Below the pieces are notes generated by a model. That model was not told the origin of the DNA and ran no database searches. It was given only the letters and a program-made list of their open reading frames with translations. The position numbers and the translations under genes are program-made. Positions 22,401 to 33,597 of a stretch of 64,000 bases of DNA are shown in pieces (within the stretch, counting starts at the first letter, position 1; each line of letters opens with the position of its first letter). The DNA is from Puccinia triticina (lineage: Eukaryota > Basidiomycota > Pucciniomycetes > Pucciniales > Pucciniaceae): NCBI RefSeq assembly GCF_026914185.1, contig NC_070562.1:3224001-3288000 (forward strand). The letters are read 5' to 3'.

Positions 22401-23630
22401 TCGAGTTAGATTAGGCACATAGAGTGCTCCTGGCAGAACTAGGATCTCTCCAGTTGGGAGATGCAACTCTGCCGTTCCTCGAGCGATGGCGACGAGCTCG
22501 GATTTACCGCTGCCGGTGAGTATGCTTATGTGGACGGGGGTGGTCTGTACAAAGAAGCTGAGGGAGTTGAGCATGTGATTGCTCGCTCCCGAGTCCAGGA
22601 TCGTGGACAGCGGTTTCTCTGGGGTCGTCATGTTGTAGGTGAAGGTCGGTTTGGCTATGGTGGCATGCTGAGCTTCTTCTTTGTCGTCATCATCGTCCGC
22701 TTCAGCGTGGTAGGAACTACGTTGTTTCTTCTGCGGACGCTCTTTTTCTTGTAGCGGCCTGCCTTGCGGCCGCGATAGAGGATGTATCGTCCAACAGTCG
22801 GCCTCGACGTGAGTCGTTGCTCTTGGGTTGTGCTTGCCGTTGCTGCATCGCACGTCTGAGTTTCCTGATCCGCTTGCTTTGGGGCCTTTAGATTTCCTCG
22901 GAGGTCGGCGACTGGTTCTGGTGGCGAGAGCGGTGGAGGTGGGTTCTGGATCCTCGACATATTTCCTCTTTGTCGCGGTTTCATGTCTTCCAATGTCTCG
23001 TAGTTTAGCAATGATTTCTTTGGGCTTCGCCAGCGCTTTCAGATCGGCGAACAGCGCCTGCATGAGCAATGGTCGCCTCTTCGTGATTTTTCCGACGATT
23101 CCACAGCCTACTAAAACGTCCGGGACTTTTAGACCAAGCGAACTGAACTCAGCTAAACTTTCCTCCATCTCCGTAATGTAGCTGTTCATATCTTTGTTGT
23201 ATTGAATATCTAGCCACTTGTTCCAGACTTGGAACACTGAAAGGAGTGAGTCGGACGCGTAGATTGTCTTGATGTCAGTCCAGATAGCGTGTGGGTCTTG
23301 TTCGTTATCGTCGTTGATTACGCTCGTGAATATTGCGTTGGATATTGCTTCACTCAGAATGCTGCAAGTCCGCAAGGCGCCTTGGAGCTCGTCTTTGTCC
23401 GGGTCAGTTGACATTGGCTCATCCAAGTAGGATTCGAGATACCGTGGACGCAGGTGCATCTTAATTTTGCGCTCCCACAGCGGGAAGTTAGAACCGTCGA
23501 ATTTCGGGACGTTTACGTGGTCTTTGTCCGGGCTATAGGCGTCATTCCGGTTCGCGGTGTTCCTTGACTGAGATGCGCGCTCCACGCTGGCTCGAGTGCT
23601 GGGAGCCTTAGGATCTTTGGGGTTGGCCAT
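19410..23630 (-). pseudogene. Copia Gag-Pol polyprotein with one premature stop
   Basis: 1,407 codons from Met at 23630, with a TGA at 20136-20138 (codon 1165) and the frame continuing unchanged to 19410. In order: Gag with FDGSNFPLWERKIKMHL near residue 45; a Cys/His cluster (CSNGKHNP...H...C) near 265; protease LDSGASNHM near 343; pre-integrase WHNRLGH; integrase with HADL, SDGGGEF and MAERANRTI (about 540-645); reverse transcriptase with IHQLDVRSAFL and HVDDI (about 1090; YVDD is commoner); and RNase H with FADADWGN and WKSSKQPTVSLSTAEAEYKA after the stop. The TGA arises in a CTTGA context, as expected from CTCGA by a C-to-T change. RNase H would be lost unless the stop is read through, so the copy is probably dead in cis but recent. 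Confidence 0.92.
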
Positions 23631-23674
23631 CCGGTGTTGCTTTCAGTTGTGATTTGAGGTGATTTGCAAGAGCA

Positions 23675-23691
23675 GCTTGAGACTGTAAATC
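23675..23691 (-). other. Copia primer-binding site, tRNA-Tyr anticodon-arm type
   Basis: Immediately inside the 5' LTR the minus strand reads ATTTACAGTCTCAAG. Its complement CTTGAGACTGTAAAT contains CTGTAAA, the anticodon loop of tRNA-Tyr(GUA). The same ATTTACAGTCTC occurs in the longer tRNA-Tyr match at 34424-34476 of an unrelated element. Copia of Drosophila and Ty5 of yeast prime from a cleaved half of initiator tRNA. Here the half would be tRNA-Tyr. Confidence 0.6.
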
Positions 23692-24352
23692 TAAAAAGAA
23701 TTCAAACAACTAAAATAATAATTTCTCCGTTAAACTAGTTGTATTTACAAACTAATAGTTAAGTAAGAAAGAGTTCGGACAGAAGTGTTTACCTAAAAGC
23801 AACACTGGAGGATGCTTGCTTAGGGACCTTCTGTCCGGTTGCTTGGTTCTGGGTCTGGTACCGTCAATCGTGAGATCGGGGTCTGTCTGAACTTGGATAC
23901 AAGACGAGACAGGGACCAATCAGCGTAGCAGCTTGGTCTTGTCCTGTCGGAACGGGTGGTATTGCTGTGAGTCTGTTTGTTGTGCGCGCAACGTTCTGAG
24001 TCAGTTTCTCTTCTGTCTCTTTGTTCTGTATTGGATCTGTTTCTTCTGCTTACCGGGTGCTTGCACCTCCAATAGTCTTACGAGTGAGTCTTGTTTCTTT
24101 CTGGGTCCGAGTCGATCCGCAAGAGTTCTGTAGTAGAAAATGTAAGATCTAGTCAGCCTTATTTCTAAGTCTTCTATGATCTAGCTCTTGGGACGTACAA
24201 GGTTGGTCTTTCTTGTTTGTTTGGCTGGGCTTTGACCTGTGCGGTTCTTGCTGGTTGATCCTTGGCTGCAATCGTCAAAGCGATGTTCGTCAGCTTGTGG
24301 TCTGGGGCTTTGTACTGCGAAAGGGGCTTAATCAGCTTACCTTTCTTAGCAG
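23692..24352 (-). repeat. Copia LTR (5' LTR on the minus strand)
   Basis: Direct repeat of 18592-19252. The retroelement promoter should lie here, reading toward lower coordinates. Confidence 0.9.
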
Positions 24353-24613
24353 TTGGACACGGGTCGTCCAGAAAGCACGCTTCAATGGCATAAGCATAGA
24401 CTGCTGTCTCGCTTCAAGACTCACGTCAAGCCGCTTCTTCTCCCGCTGTTCTCTAAGCACCTCAAGATACAAACACGGGACACTAAGAAGTCGACATTGC
24501 AGGCTTTGTCTACGCTCATCAAGCAGCAATCCGCAGACCTTGAAGCAATACCTATGCGTTTAGATCGATCTCAATACTTCAAGGGTTTGCGCAATCGGGC
24601 CTCTTATAAATAG

Positions 24614-25778
24614 TGTAGAAGAGTTGGGCTTGATTTGGATTTTTGTGATTTCATTTACCTCTCTCTCAACTATAGCATGTTCATTCCAGCCTAATCTTCT
24701 TTGATCTTGGTTACACTAGTGTTCAGGGCAACTATGCCTCTGAAGTTGTAGGGGTAAAAATCTGCTCTTCACTTCGACCATGAGGGTCTGCAAGGAAATT
24801 TCTATAGCATCATATTTGTAGTTCTCCGCACATTGCACATAAAGTTCTCGTATAACTTCATCTATCCCGGTCTTTCTTGTCCCTGTCTTTCCCTCTTATT
24901 AATATCCAATGCAGGTTTCCTTATTTACCAAACCCTGGTCCTCAGTTGTCCCTCATGCAGAGGAATTTGTCTCTCAGTTTTCAAGTTCTTGATCAATGAT
25001 AAATGATAAATGTACATATCAATATCTGGGAATAATAGAGCAGAGATCAGGAAGTGGAATCACATGACTTGATGGATGAAGATACAATTATGGTAGAAAG
25101 ACCAGTGAGAAATCACACCTGAATGAGTGAACAGCATCAACCCCACAAAGTGAAAAAGGTGGTGGGAGGCTGCACAAAGCTAACCACATTTAAAAATTCA
25201 AAAAAGCCAGCAGGCTGAAAAAAGTGATAACATCATTTTGATGGATACAGTTAAATGATAACATCATTTTTAACATCATTTTGATTAACTGATAAAATCA
25301 TTTTGATGGATACAGGTACCACTTGTGCTGTAAGCAATCAAATTCCTGCACTAGGAGTAGGAAGCTTGGAGAGACAGAGTGCCAAAGGGCAGAGGTCCAT
25401 CAACAATAATGTTGAACTTAATGTAGTTCTTTATTATGTATTGTTCAATTTAAGCTTTCCGTTCTTATACACGCTGTGGTAGAAGTAGGTGGCGCTCCGT
25501 CACATAATGACCACAGCACCATTCCTCCTGCAAGATTCCCGAGTGTATCAAGGGTTTTCAGAACTCAGTGGAGTATAAGTACTCCAGGAAACTCTGCTCA
25601 TGACAAAAAGCCGCAAACCAATGAGAAGAGCAAAAGAGTAATCCAGTAAAACCCAATAAACATATCAATAACACTGTGAAAGAAATGCAATAACATCCTC
25701 TGCCTCCATAACCATAAAGAAGAAGTAAAGTCCGTTCCCCCCCCTCTCTCTACCAAAATCCCCCCTCCTAATAAGTAA
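24614..25778. other. Non-coding, with short local duplications
   Basis: No supported gene. 25215-25318 holds repeated words AACATCATTTT and TTTTGATGGATACAG. The 3' flank of the interrupted secreted-protein gene is at the start. Confidence 0.4.
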
Positions 25779-26162
25779 GGCCCCGTTTGGAGCCAATATA
25801 AATATAGGTGATATAATCATTGGTTAATTCAATGAAAACTACAAAATTCAACATAAAGCCTCCAAATATTCTTTCTAGGCAACCTACAATACTGGTCTCT
25901 TCAATTATGAAGTCAGATTCAACTGATTCAGCCATATTCAGTACTGTAGTACCATTATATCACTTTTGACCAAAACAAAGCAATATAATGGTATTATGGT
26001 GCTGAAGATGGCTGAATCAGTTAAATCTGACTTCATAGTTGATGAGACAAGTACTGTAGGTTTCCTACAAAAAAATTGGATTCTTTATGTTGAGTTTTGT
26101 ATTTTTTATTGAATTCACAAATGATTATATCACCTATATTTCTATTGGCTCCAAATGGGGCC
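25779..26162. mobile_element. MITE, probably hAT-type, family B
   Basis: The termini GGCCCCGTTTGGAGCCAATA and its near-complement TATTGGCTCCAAATGGGGCC start inverted repeats that run most of the 384 bp (for example GATATAATCATT against AATGATTATATC, and TGGCTGAATCAGTT against its inverse near 25930). The direct repeat TAAGTAA lies at 25772-25778 and 26163-26169. GGCCC-type ends plus a 7-8 bp duplication are typical of hAT MITEs. No coding capacity. Confidence 0.88.
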
Positions 26163-26169
26163 TAAGTAA

Positions 26170-26770
26170 GTAAAGAAAACTCCTCCTCCCTCCGCCGTAC
26201 AAAGAAACCCCCCTGTGAGAAAAACTCCCACCGCATCTCATACACACATAGAACTAAAACTACACAACAGCAATAGAATAAAACAGATCCTCCTCCCATC
26301 CCACGCACGCCGTCACCACTGCTCCCATGCCCTTCTCTGCGCTTCTGTTGCTCGTCGTAGACAGCCGCCAAACTCCGCCGCATCCATCATCCGCTCCCCT
26401 GCCTAGCCTCCGGAGGCTTGGGATCCTACTCGCCGCCTCCGCTTCAGCTGCCCCGGCTTCCCCCAGCTCCGCGCTGCTACTAGACAGTCCGCGCTGGACT
26501 GCCTGGACTACACAGCCTGCTCCGCTCCGCACGCCGCAACTCCGCCGCATCCAACCGCCGCTCCGCGTTCAAGTAATGTGCCCCACCTCCGCAGCTCTAA
26601 TCCGCGCCGCGCCTAGGGCATCGGTAGCCCCTTTCCTCCGCAGCACCGCACACCCGGAAACCCCGCCGGCCGCTCTGGCGCCCCGCGCCCGTATTTGTCA
26701 CCAAAACACGCCCTGTTGTTGTCCCCAAAACTTAATTGCTCTTATAAAAGTCCACACTTGATTGTAATCA
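26170..26770. repeat. GC-rich, CCGC-dense segment related to 43740-44250
   Basis: Open in several frames through composition only. Shares CTTCAGCTGCC and GCTGCTACTAG words, in the same order, with the segment near 44140-44200, which suggests two old copies of one repeat (perhaps LTR fragments). No gene is supported. Confidence 0.35.
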
Positions 26771-26779
26771 CCTTTTCTT

Positions 26780-27202
26780 AATCAATCAAACTGTTTTTTC
26801 TTCAACACAACACTCACTAACACACTCATCTTACCAATCAGGTCTGTAATCTTTAATCATGAATATCATGTACTTCATCTTTAATCATGAATATCATGTA
26901 CTTCACCTTTAATCCTTCTATCTCTTATTGTTTAGGTTAGTGACTGTTATAGGTTTTGTTAGTTGTATTGTGTAGATACTGATATCACTACACCTCTAAA
27001 GGTGTGTAGAAGCAATCAATCAAACTGTTTTGTCTTCAACACAGCACTCACTAACACACTCATCTTATCAATCAGGTTAGTGACTGTCATAGGATTTGTT
27101 AGTCGTATTGTGTAGATACTGATATCACTACACCTCTAAAGGTTAGTGACTGTTATAGCTGTAGGTATTCATATTGTGTAGATACTGATATCACTACACC
27201 TT
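26780..27202. repeat. Imperfect tandem duplications (~50-70 bp units)
   Basis: The unit AATCAAACTGTTTT...CTCATCTTA...CAATCAGGT occurs at 26784 and 27016. The unit TTAGTGACTGT...GTGTAGATACTGATATCACTACACC occurs three times (26938, 27077 and 27144). TTAATCATGAATATCATGTA is duplicated at 26853 and 26881. No coding. Confidence 0.75.
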
Positions 27203-27940
27203 AGGCTTTAAGGCATTGATGTAAGGGGTGAGAATCCTCTTCACTGGACAAGAAGAGATGAACCAAGAACCGGCTCAAAGGGGAACTGAGAGAGGTTTCT
27301 AGGACCAACCAAAGGGGGGGGGCTTGGGTTGCTGGTTCAGAGAGACTGCTATTCAGTTCTCTGCTGAACCAGGGAAGGAAGAAAGTCAATCTATATGTAA
27401 GTATGTGACATGTGGGATTCACTTGTGACTACTTGTGAACCCCAAGGGAGGAGGGGGGTTTACAACTGAGTTCATTAAATAACATGTTTTACTACATATT
27501 GTGAGGAAGTGGGAAGAAGGGACCTGAAGGTTGGAAACCAGCTTGAAGAAGAAAAGGGAGGGAGGGGGAGGGCTTGAGTACCAATAGTAGCCATTAGCAA
27601 CCAAATGGGCCGCTTAGCTGTGGTGGTGGAGTGCGGAAAGATAGAGAATTTGGCACAGATCAGATACAAGAACCTGTGAAGGTGTGATGCAGTGGTGTTC
27701 TCTTTCTTTTCCTATTTTCAGTGTGCTTCAAACCATCTTCTTTTTCCTCTTTTCTCTCTCATGTCACAGTCTGTGACACCTCTCATTGTATGTAGTCTAG
27801 GGTAGATAGTCAGACGTGGAAGGTTTGTTTCCCTCATCCTCCCATGTAATGTCCCTATCTGTCTGATGTTAGTGTCCCTCTTTTCTTTCCATAATGCAAT
27901 GGACTGACACATCCTTCTGTCAGAATTTGAGCCCTTTTTT
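27203..27940. other. No gene seen
   Basis: Purine and pyrimidine-rich tracts keep short frames open but none looks like protein. Confidence 0.35.
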
Positions 27941-27947
27941 CCGCTCA

Positions 27948-28078
27948 CTTCCTGTTCTTGTTCCTGTTCCTGTTCCTGTCCCTGTTACTGTCCCTGTACC
28001 AGTTCCAGTTCCAGTTCCAGTCCCATTCCCAGTACCATTTCCTTTTCCATTTACAGTCCCAGTCCTAGTCCCAGTAAA
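27948..28078. repeat. Hexanucleotide minisatellite
   Basis: About 20 degenerate copies of a TTCCTG/TTCCAG-type hexamer in tandem. It produces a Val-Pro repeat on one strand and Gly-Thr on the other, neither of which is credible as a gene. Confidence 0.85.
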
Positions 28079-28214
28079 TGTCACCATGGGAGTTTGCTTG
28101 GCACTTGCGTGCACATGCCATTGCACAATATTGTTTAAGAGCCCTGTTATATATATCCTGGCACTTGAGCCTCAATGTATGCTGAATTCATGATGAATTT
28201 ATGTTTAACTTATG

Positions 28215-28400
28215 CTCAATTGAGCTGAAGGCACTTTTGAGAGGGGTTGAATTAAATTGAAAAGCAGCTCTAAGTTGACTCTAGTTATTACTGGAACTAT
28301 TTTAGAACACATTTTCAACTACCTTGCAAAGCAATATCAAATACTTGGCAGAAACAAGGTATTTACCACAGGAATCATATATTTCTAGAGCTGGCCCCTA
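28215..28400. repeat. Dispersed repeat, inverted copy at 61170-61305
   Basis: AAGCAATATCAAATACTTGGCAGAAAC and the preceding CTCTAGTTATTACTGGAACTATTTTAGAACA are the complement of sequence at 61178-61262. One old dispersed repeat; no coding. Confidence 0.65.
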
Positions 28401-28404
28401 TCAT

Positions 28405-28700
28405 CTGTTGGCGGGTACTTGGCACCCGCGGGTGGGTACCTGTGGAAGTGCGCAGGTATCCGCCGGGTGCGGGTGCGGCTGTCCAGTCTGGGTCCAAATC
28501 CAGGCAGGTACCTGCGCACAAATTGCCATTCTGCACAGCTCTGCTTGCCCCTAGTGCCCATTGGCAGGTACTAGGTACCTGTGGGTGGGTGCCCATGGAA
28601 GTACCCAGGTAACAGCCAGCAGGTGTGGGTGTCCATTCTGGGTCAAAATTTGGGAAGGTACCTGCACCCGCTGTGGGTACCCAGGTGCAAAGTGCCAGAT
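28405..28700 (-). repeat. GGTACC-family fragment, inverted
   Basis: Minus-strand relative of the GGTACC-rich part of 1827-2060 and 29756-30090. It has the complement of AATTTTGACCCAGA and of TGGCGATTTGTGCGCAGG. It contains two tandem copies of the core module. Confidence 0.65.
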
Positions 28701-29254
28701 CTATATATTTCATTCTATCATGTGTTTATCATAAATCCCAAAAAGCTCGAGATATTTTAGTGGTACACAAAAAGATACATGTGTAAGTTTGTGTGACACA
28801 TTCTTTAGTTGCTGAATTTTAAGTCCAGCGGAAAAAACCTAATATTAATCAGGAGTTGTTTATGACTTCAGAAAATATCCCCAAAATCATTTGTGTACCT
28901 ATGGCTGAATTTTATAAACAACTTTTGAAGTGTCCACCTAAGCCCCTGGCTCTGCATGAGCACTCAGGTTGGCATCACTTGGCTCAGTGACAAAAAGTGT
29001 GACACACCAGCACACATGTGTAAATTTGTGTGACCCATTCTTCAGCTGCTAAATTTTGTCCCAAGGGAGTTAGAATTCTGGGACAAGTCCAGGGGAGCCT
29101 CAGATTACCCAGGGTTTGTGAATGAATTCAGAAAGTCTCAACAGGATTTCTGTACTGTGGATGAAAATCAGATACAATTATCAAAGGATTCAGCTAATTT
29201 GCCCCTGGGATCGCGGGGCACTCATCCTTGGCATGATATGGCTGGGTGATGGTC
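28701..29254. other. Non-coding; short direct repeats
   Basis: GTGTGACACATTCTTTAG and GTGTGACCCATTCTTCAG occur about 240 bp apart, each followed by related sequence, so a local duplication is likely. No gene. Confidence 0.4.
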
Positions 29255-29263
29255 TACGTGTCA

Positions 29264-29615
29264 ATGGTGGGTATTTACGTTTCCAATAACGGTAACACAA
29301 CGGGAACGTAACAATTTTCAGCCGTTATCATTACCGTTATTTGTAACGGCAGTGCTTTACGGTACCGCTGCAACATGACAGAAAAATATTGATGTTTGTT
29401 AAGTTACTGGCGCCTGCGGAGCGCCACATAACGGCCAATTTGGGCCCGTTACGTTTTATCTGGTGGATAACGCGCAGTAACAACCTGAAAAAAGAGCCTG
29501 TTACTTTACATGAGGCCTGCAAAGACCTTGTTACAAATAACGTAGTGGGTAACAAGGGTAGTTATGTTACCCAAATTACGTGAATAATGTAACGTAACAT
29601 AACTACCCATTGCTG
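29264..29615. mobile_element. MITE family A, copy 2
   Basis: Ends ATGGTGGGTATTTACG and ATAACTACCCATTGCTG, with a GTTACG/CGTAAC-rich interior. Flanked by the exact 9 bp direct repeat TACGTGTCA at 29255-29263 and 29616-29624 (8 bp if the last A belongs to the element). Confidence 0.85.
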
Positions 29616-29755
29616 TACGTGTCACACAAATGCACATGTGTACGTTTGTGTGACACAATGTGTCACAGAAACCTGCACAGGCTACATGGTTTTGTGACAG
29701 TTGGCCCCACAGCACCAAAGTCAAACCATAGTACCAGAGCAAAATCAGACCTCCC

Positions 29756-30500
29756 ACTAGAGCTGAAACTTCACACCTGGGTACCCGCGGCGGGTGTGGT
29801 TACCTGTTTGAATTTTGACCCAGAATGGACACCCGCACCCGCTGGCAGTTACCTGTGTACTTCTATGGGTACCTGCCCACAGGTACCTAGTACCTGCAAA
29901 TGGGCACTAGGGGCAAGCAGAGCTGTGCAGAATGGCGATTTGTGCGCAGGTACCTGCCTGAATTTGGAACCAGACTGGACACCCGCACCCGCACCCGGCA
30001 GATACCTGCGCACTTCCACAGCCCCGGGTACCCGCCTGTGTACCCACCAACGGACACTAGGGACCCACTCTACCTCCCACAGTATCACTAAACTCCATCC
30101 AAAGTTTTAACCATGTGTAATAGAAACAACTTAAAAAGAACGGGCAGCTTTTTGGTGTGTGCCTCAAAACTAAATAGAAAAACAGTTTCAGAGAAACTTA
30201 CTGGGAATGGGTTTCAAAAGAGCTCAAAAATCATGATGATTGAAATATGAGGAACTTTGGTCAAGCTTGAGGATCAAGTAAACCTTATCATTAAATTGGC
30301 CTGTTTTTCAGCATAGGTATGGCATACATTTTACAGACATTGCACAACACATTTGGTATGATTCCAGTTCTTATAAACTTAATTTGTGGCAGACATGAAA
30401 TTGCCTTCCAACCAGCATCTAACTGAGATCCAACCAAATCTATGACTAAGTTCAGAGATGGCACTTGCACACAAGTGCCGAGGAAACTCCCATGGTGTGC
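29756..30500 (+). mobile_element. GGTACC-rich dispersed element, copy 2 (uninterrupted)
   Basis: Full colinear relative of the 1827-4250 copy without the two insertions. It begins CCCACTAGAGCTGAAACTTC and carries GGTACC clusters spaced by AATTTTGACCCAGA-type phrases, then an AT-rich tail. It gives the empty sites that prove the insertions in copy 1. Confidence 0.7.
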
Positions 30501-30980
30501 TGTGTTCCTGTTGTCTTGTGTCACATGCTTTTAGGCCCCATCTGGATCTTTTGCAGGGGGCTCTAGCTAGTTGTGTGTACATGTCCGCTCCTCGGACAAG
30601 AAATAAAATCATCAAGTCAGAGTAAAGATGGCAATTGAATTGGGACCCGGGTACCCGCGGCGGGTCCGGGTACCAGGTCAACATGGCACCCGGCAGCGCC
30701 TCCAGCACCGCCGCGTGGGTGAAAAAAAAAACCTGTTTTGGTCCCCTTTTTCTCTATCTTGTATCTCCTTCTGCATACCTGGGTATCCAATCGGATACCG
30801 GGTTTCTGGGAATGTATCCGTGATCCGCTCCGCAACTAACATACACTCGGATACTGTCGGATCGACACGGTCCGGTTTGAAAACTTAAGCATCCCAGCGA
30901 GCTGCGCGGGGCTTCGATCCGCGGGACGGGGATTGGCCAAATTCGAGCCTCTTTCCTCATTCGATCCCAGCAAAGAAGCG
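30501..30980. other. 5' flank of the 30981 gene, with a GGTACC fragment
   Basis: 30640-30700 carries a short GGTACC module (GGGACCCGGGTACCCGCGGC). The remainder is probable promoter and leader of the next gene. No other feature. Confidence 0.4.
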
Positions 30981-31605
30981 ATGAACCCTTTCGCATCATC
31001 ATCTTCTACCCGTTCTTTTCGCTTCACATCAGTCTCGATATTCGTCCTCCTCCAAGTAAGCACACGTTTGTCTTGCCCTCTTCTGCCCTTGGTTGATTCC
31101 CGAAGTTCTCTGCTTGTATTAATGCTGATTGTGTATTTTTATTCCCGTTCTTCCTTTCTTTAAACTGGTTGTCTACGCGAACATTTCATTTGTGTGCAAA
31201 GTAGTTGGTCTCATTTGGCGCGGCTGATATCTCGTGTGAGCACTTTCTTCTTATCAGCTGTCTATACATTACTCGTGACGATGGAAGCCAGGAGAAAGGA
31301 AATCATAACTGACTCTCACCTTCCGACCGTCTTACGCCAAAGTTTGCAAGTGCATGTGCTTTACCAACTATACGATTGTACCGCTATACAGACCGAAGGA
31401 CCTATCTAAGCCTTGCTTAACCTGCACGAAACAGTTCTGCTTGGATCAGAAACTCTCGATCTGTCAGGATGCTAAGCTGGGTAATACTAATCTGGATACC
31501 GGGACGGGTGATGAAGGGGATATTAGGACTAAATGCTTTCGTTTGTTCTTTCATCGATTTACCACCCCACTGCTCCGAACATCTAATCTTGCCCCTCTTA
31601 AGTAA
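30981..31605 (+). CDS. Small candidate secreted Cys-rich protein, exon structure unresolved
   Basis: Exon 1 (30981-31055) encodes MNPFASSSSTRSFRFTSVSI with a hydrophobic run to a clear donor (CCAA|GTAAGC). The last coding block (about 31340-31605) contains CKCMCFTNYTIVPLYRPKD and CLTCTKQFCLDQKLSICQDA, that is CxCxC, then CxxC, C and C, ending at a TAA at 31603. From memory this Cys pattern after a signal peptide recurs in uncharacterised fungal secretory-pathway proteins, but I cannot name the family. The frame of the Cys block has a TAA at 31306-31308 upstream and the AG acceptor choice (AAAG|TT at ~31342) needs one more short exon to keep phase, so the model is incomplete and the gene may be decayed. 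It lies 450 bp outside the hAT element. Confidence 0.45.
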
Positions 31606-32056
31606 AGTCAACGATCCGACAAAGTAAAAATATACACTGATTTAACTTTCTTTCGGTTTTCGTTTTTTCCCTGATCTGATCTGCAATATAATAACAGAAC
31701 GTGATTCGACTAAAGATCAAGTGATCGTCGTCAGCTTCATAATCCTCACAACAATTTTATTGATATCTGCATTGGTCAAAGAACGTATCTAACCATCCAT
31801 TAAGAACAAGCCCACACCCCCAATTGATAGAGCAGTTGAAAAAATAACAGGTGCCGGGTACCTGATGCCACTCCTATCATAAATGCTGCTGCTGAGGAGG
31901 AGGGGGTTCAAAAAAAATGGATAGAGGACTGCTGCCCAGGGGGGGGGGGGTGGCTTATCATCACCAGATTCCCATACATTTTTGATTTTGTCTGATGAGT
32001 CTTGTTGAACAAACTCTGTCTGATAACTGCTTGGACAAGACTTTCCAAACACTTAT
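31606..32056. other. No gene seen
   Basis: Intergenic DNA between the secreted-protein gene and the left end of the hAT element. A poly-G run at 31939-31950. Confidence 0.35.
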
Positions 32057-32134
32057 TAGGGGGATTCAAAGTTGGTTGGGTCCAAATTGCATGGACATTT
32101 GCAAGCTGGTGTTCATAACTTTTTAAAGATGATG

Positions 32135-32255
32135 ATTGGGACCCGGGTACCCGCCGCGGGTCCGGGTACCGGGTTGATTTTTGACCAAAAGTTGGTACCT
32201 GGTACCGCACCTGGTACCCCCTGGGAGGGTACCGGCGGAACCCGCGGCGGTATAC
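32135..32255. repeat. GGTACC array, left subterminal module of the hAT element
   Basis: Six GGTACC/GGTACCC words in 120 bp, inverted relative to the module at 41630-41770 near the opposite end. It follows the shared word AAAGATGATGAT. Subterminal repeats in hAT elements often bind transposase. Confidence 0.65.
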
Positions 32256-33597
32256 CCGTGTACATGCTCTCAAAACTTGTATGTAATTCACTCAGGTACC
32301 CTAATACCATACTTAATCTATAACTACAATCTTATTTTTACCCTTCCCCTTTGCCTGAACCTTCTTTTCTGCCTGAATCCCTTGCTTCCACTTGACCAAG
32401 ACCCCATCTTCAATTATCCCATTCTTCGAATAGAATGCCACGGCCATACCCCTGCTTAAAGAACGAGCAGAGAGCTTGTGTCTCCTTTGTGATACATAAT
32501 TGCGACCAAAAGTAAAAGCACGTTTGACATCAACTGATGTCGCTGTGAAAGATTGAAAGATTGATCAGCTCAAGCAACAAAGAGGGAAAGGGAGGAAATT
32601 TTCAACTGACCTGGACAGCTCAAGACATCAAGTGCCATTTGAACAAGGCCCCCGTGAGTGTTTCCAGACTTCTTCTGTTCGATCCACCACTTCAATGGAT
32701 TGACTGGTTCCTCATCCACCAGGATAAGTGCCCCAGAGAGCCAGATATCCAACACGTCAGTTGAGCAGTGGCCGCCTTGGGCCGCAGCAGCGTTGCCAAG
32801 GCCAGCTAGCATGCTAGTCTTTGGCTGGGAAACATTAATACACATCTTAATTTATGAGCCAATATTTGATCAATGGAATAAGAGCATTTACCTTTGATAT
32901 TTTAGTTGCCGAAGACGGGTTCGTAGCTATGGGCCCCGGCTTATAATGTGTAACCCACATCTCCCGCGCAAGCCGTATTGCTTCGGCTATCCACTCGGGT
33001 TCCCATCAGAGTAACTTGAAGTACTCGTCCCTGAACGATGGGTGAAGTACTTGAACAAGCAAAAATCATCAGTCAAAAGTAAAGCGATGAGGTAAATGAC
33101 AAGAGGTACTTACATATGGCTATCCTATAGAGAGGGGATGAGTCAGTCAAGCTGTAGTATTTGTTTGTGATTTTCAACCCGATTCAACACGCATTCTTCA
33201 TTGCAGGTGGATAATGGGAACCCGTTATTGCTGTTGATAGATGATCTGTAATTTGATCGATGTACATGACAATGTTTGATAAGCGAGCCGAGCCTGAGAT
33301 CAATATTTGATGTGTTATCTCATAGAACAAGTTCAATATTTCCGCTAGGTCATGTGCCAAGTCAAAGTCGGACTTATCCAGGTGGAACTTCCAATTGATC
33401 CCATGTCGTTTGTGACGCTGCCACTCGATACTGGGGTTGGTTAAAAAACAAATACCTTCAGTTGGTTAAACCAATACCATCAAAAATTTTATGGTCAGAA
33501 ATGTCAATATAGACTTACATCGCATCCTGACATCAAAGAATACTCTTCACTTGGATGAGGGTTGAATTCCAACGGGTTCACACATCTCGTTCAACGG

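Larger units (their letters stand above)
18592..24352 (-). mobile_element. Ty1/Copia LTR retrotransposon
   Basis: Two ~661 bp LTRs (18592-19252 and 23692-24352, exactly 5,100 bp apart) flank one long minus-strand Gag-Pol frame with a single in-frame stop. I count four LTR differences, all transitions and all within about 35 bases (19160-19200 against 24260-24300). The element is inserted in exon 2 of a secreted-protein gene. No clear 5 bp target duplication is visible and the LTR ends are not a clean TG...CA, so the exact borders are uncertain by a few bases. Order PR-IN-RT-RH identifies Copia. Confidence 0.93.
17989..24613 (+). pseudogene. Secreted-protein gene split by a Copia retrotransposon (candidate effector)
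   Basis: Exon 1 is 17989-18208. Exon 2 starts at 18317 after a 108 bp intron (GTATAC...TGCAAG), runs to 18591, is interrupted by the Copia element, and continues at 24353-24613. Without the insertion the frame is continuous (251 residues). The N-terminus has a hydrophobic signal-peptide-like segment (FLSFQLLIIIGGLNLAVICR). The rest is hydrophilic and helical, without many Cys. The paralogue at 62031-63032 shares the N-terminal pattern (MRLRDYY against MRFQDYH), the intron position and phase, and a C-terminal block (LLSRFKTHVKPLLLPLFS against IMMSRFREKIRPQLMRYFS). The insertion places a stop directly after residue 165, so a truncated secreted protein could still be made. Effector status is inference from secretion and lineage. 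Confidence 0.7.

Noticed and set aside
27894..28193. A Val-Pro repeat protein
   Set aside because: Direct translation of a hexanucleotide minisatellite, with a mirror repeat on the other strand.
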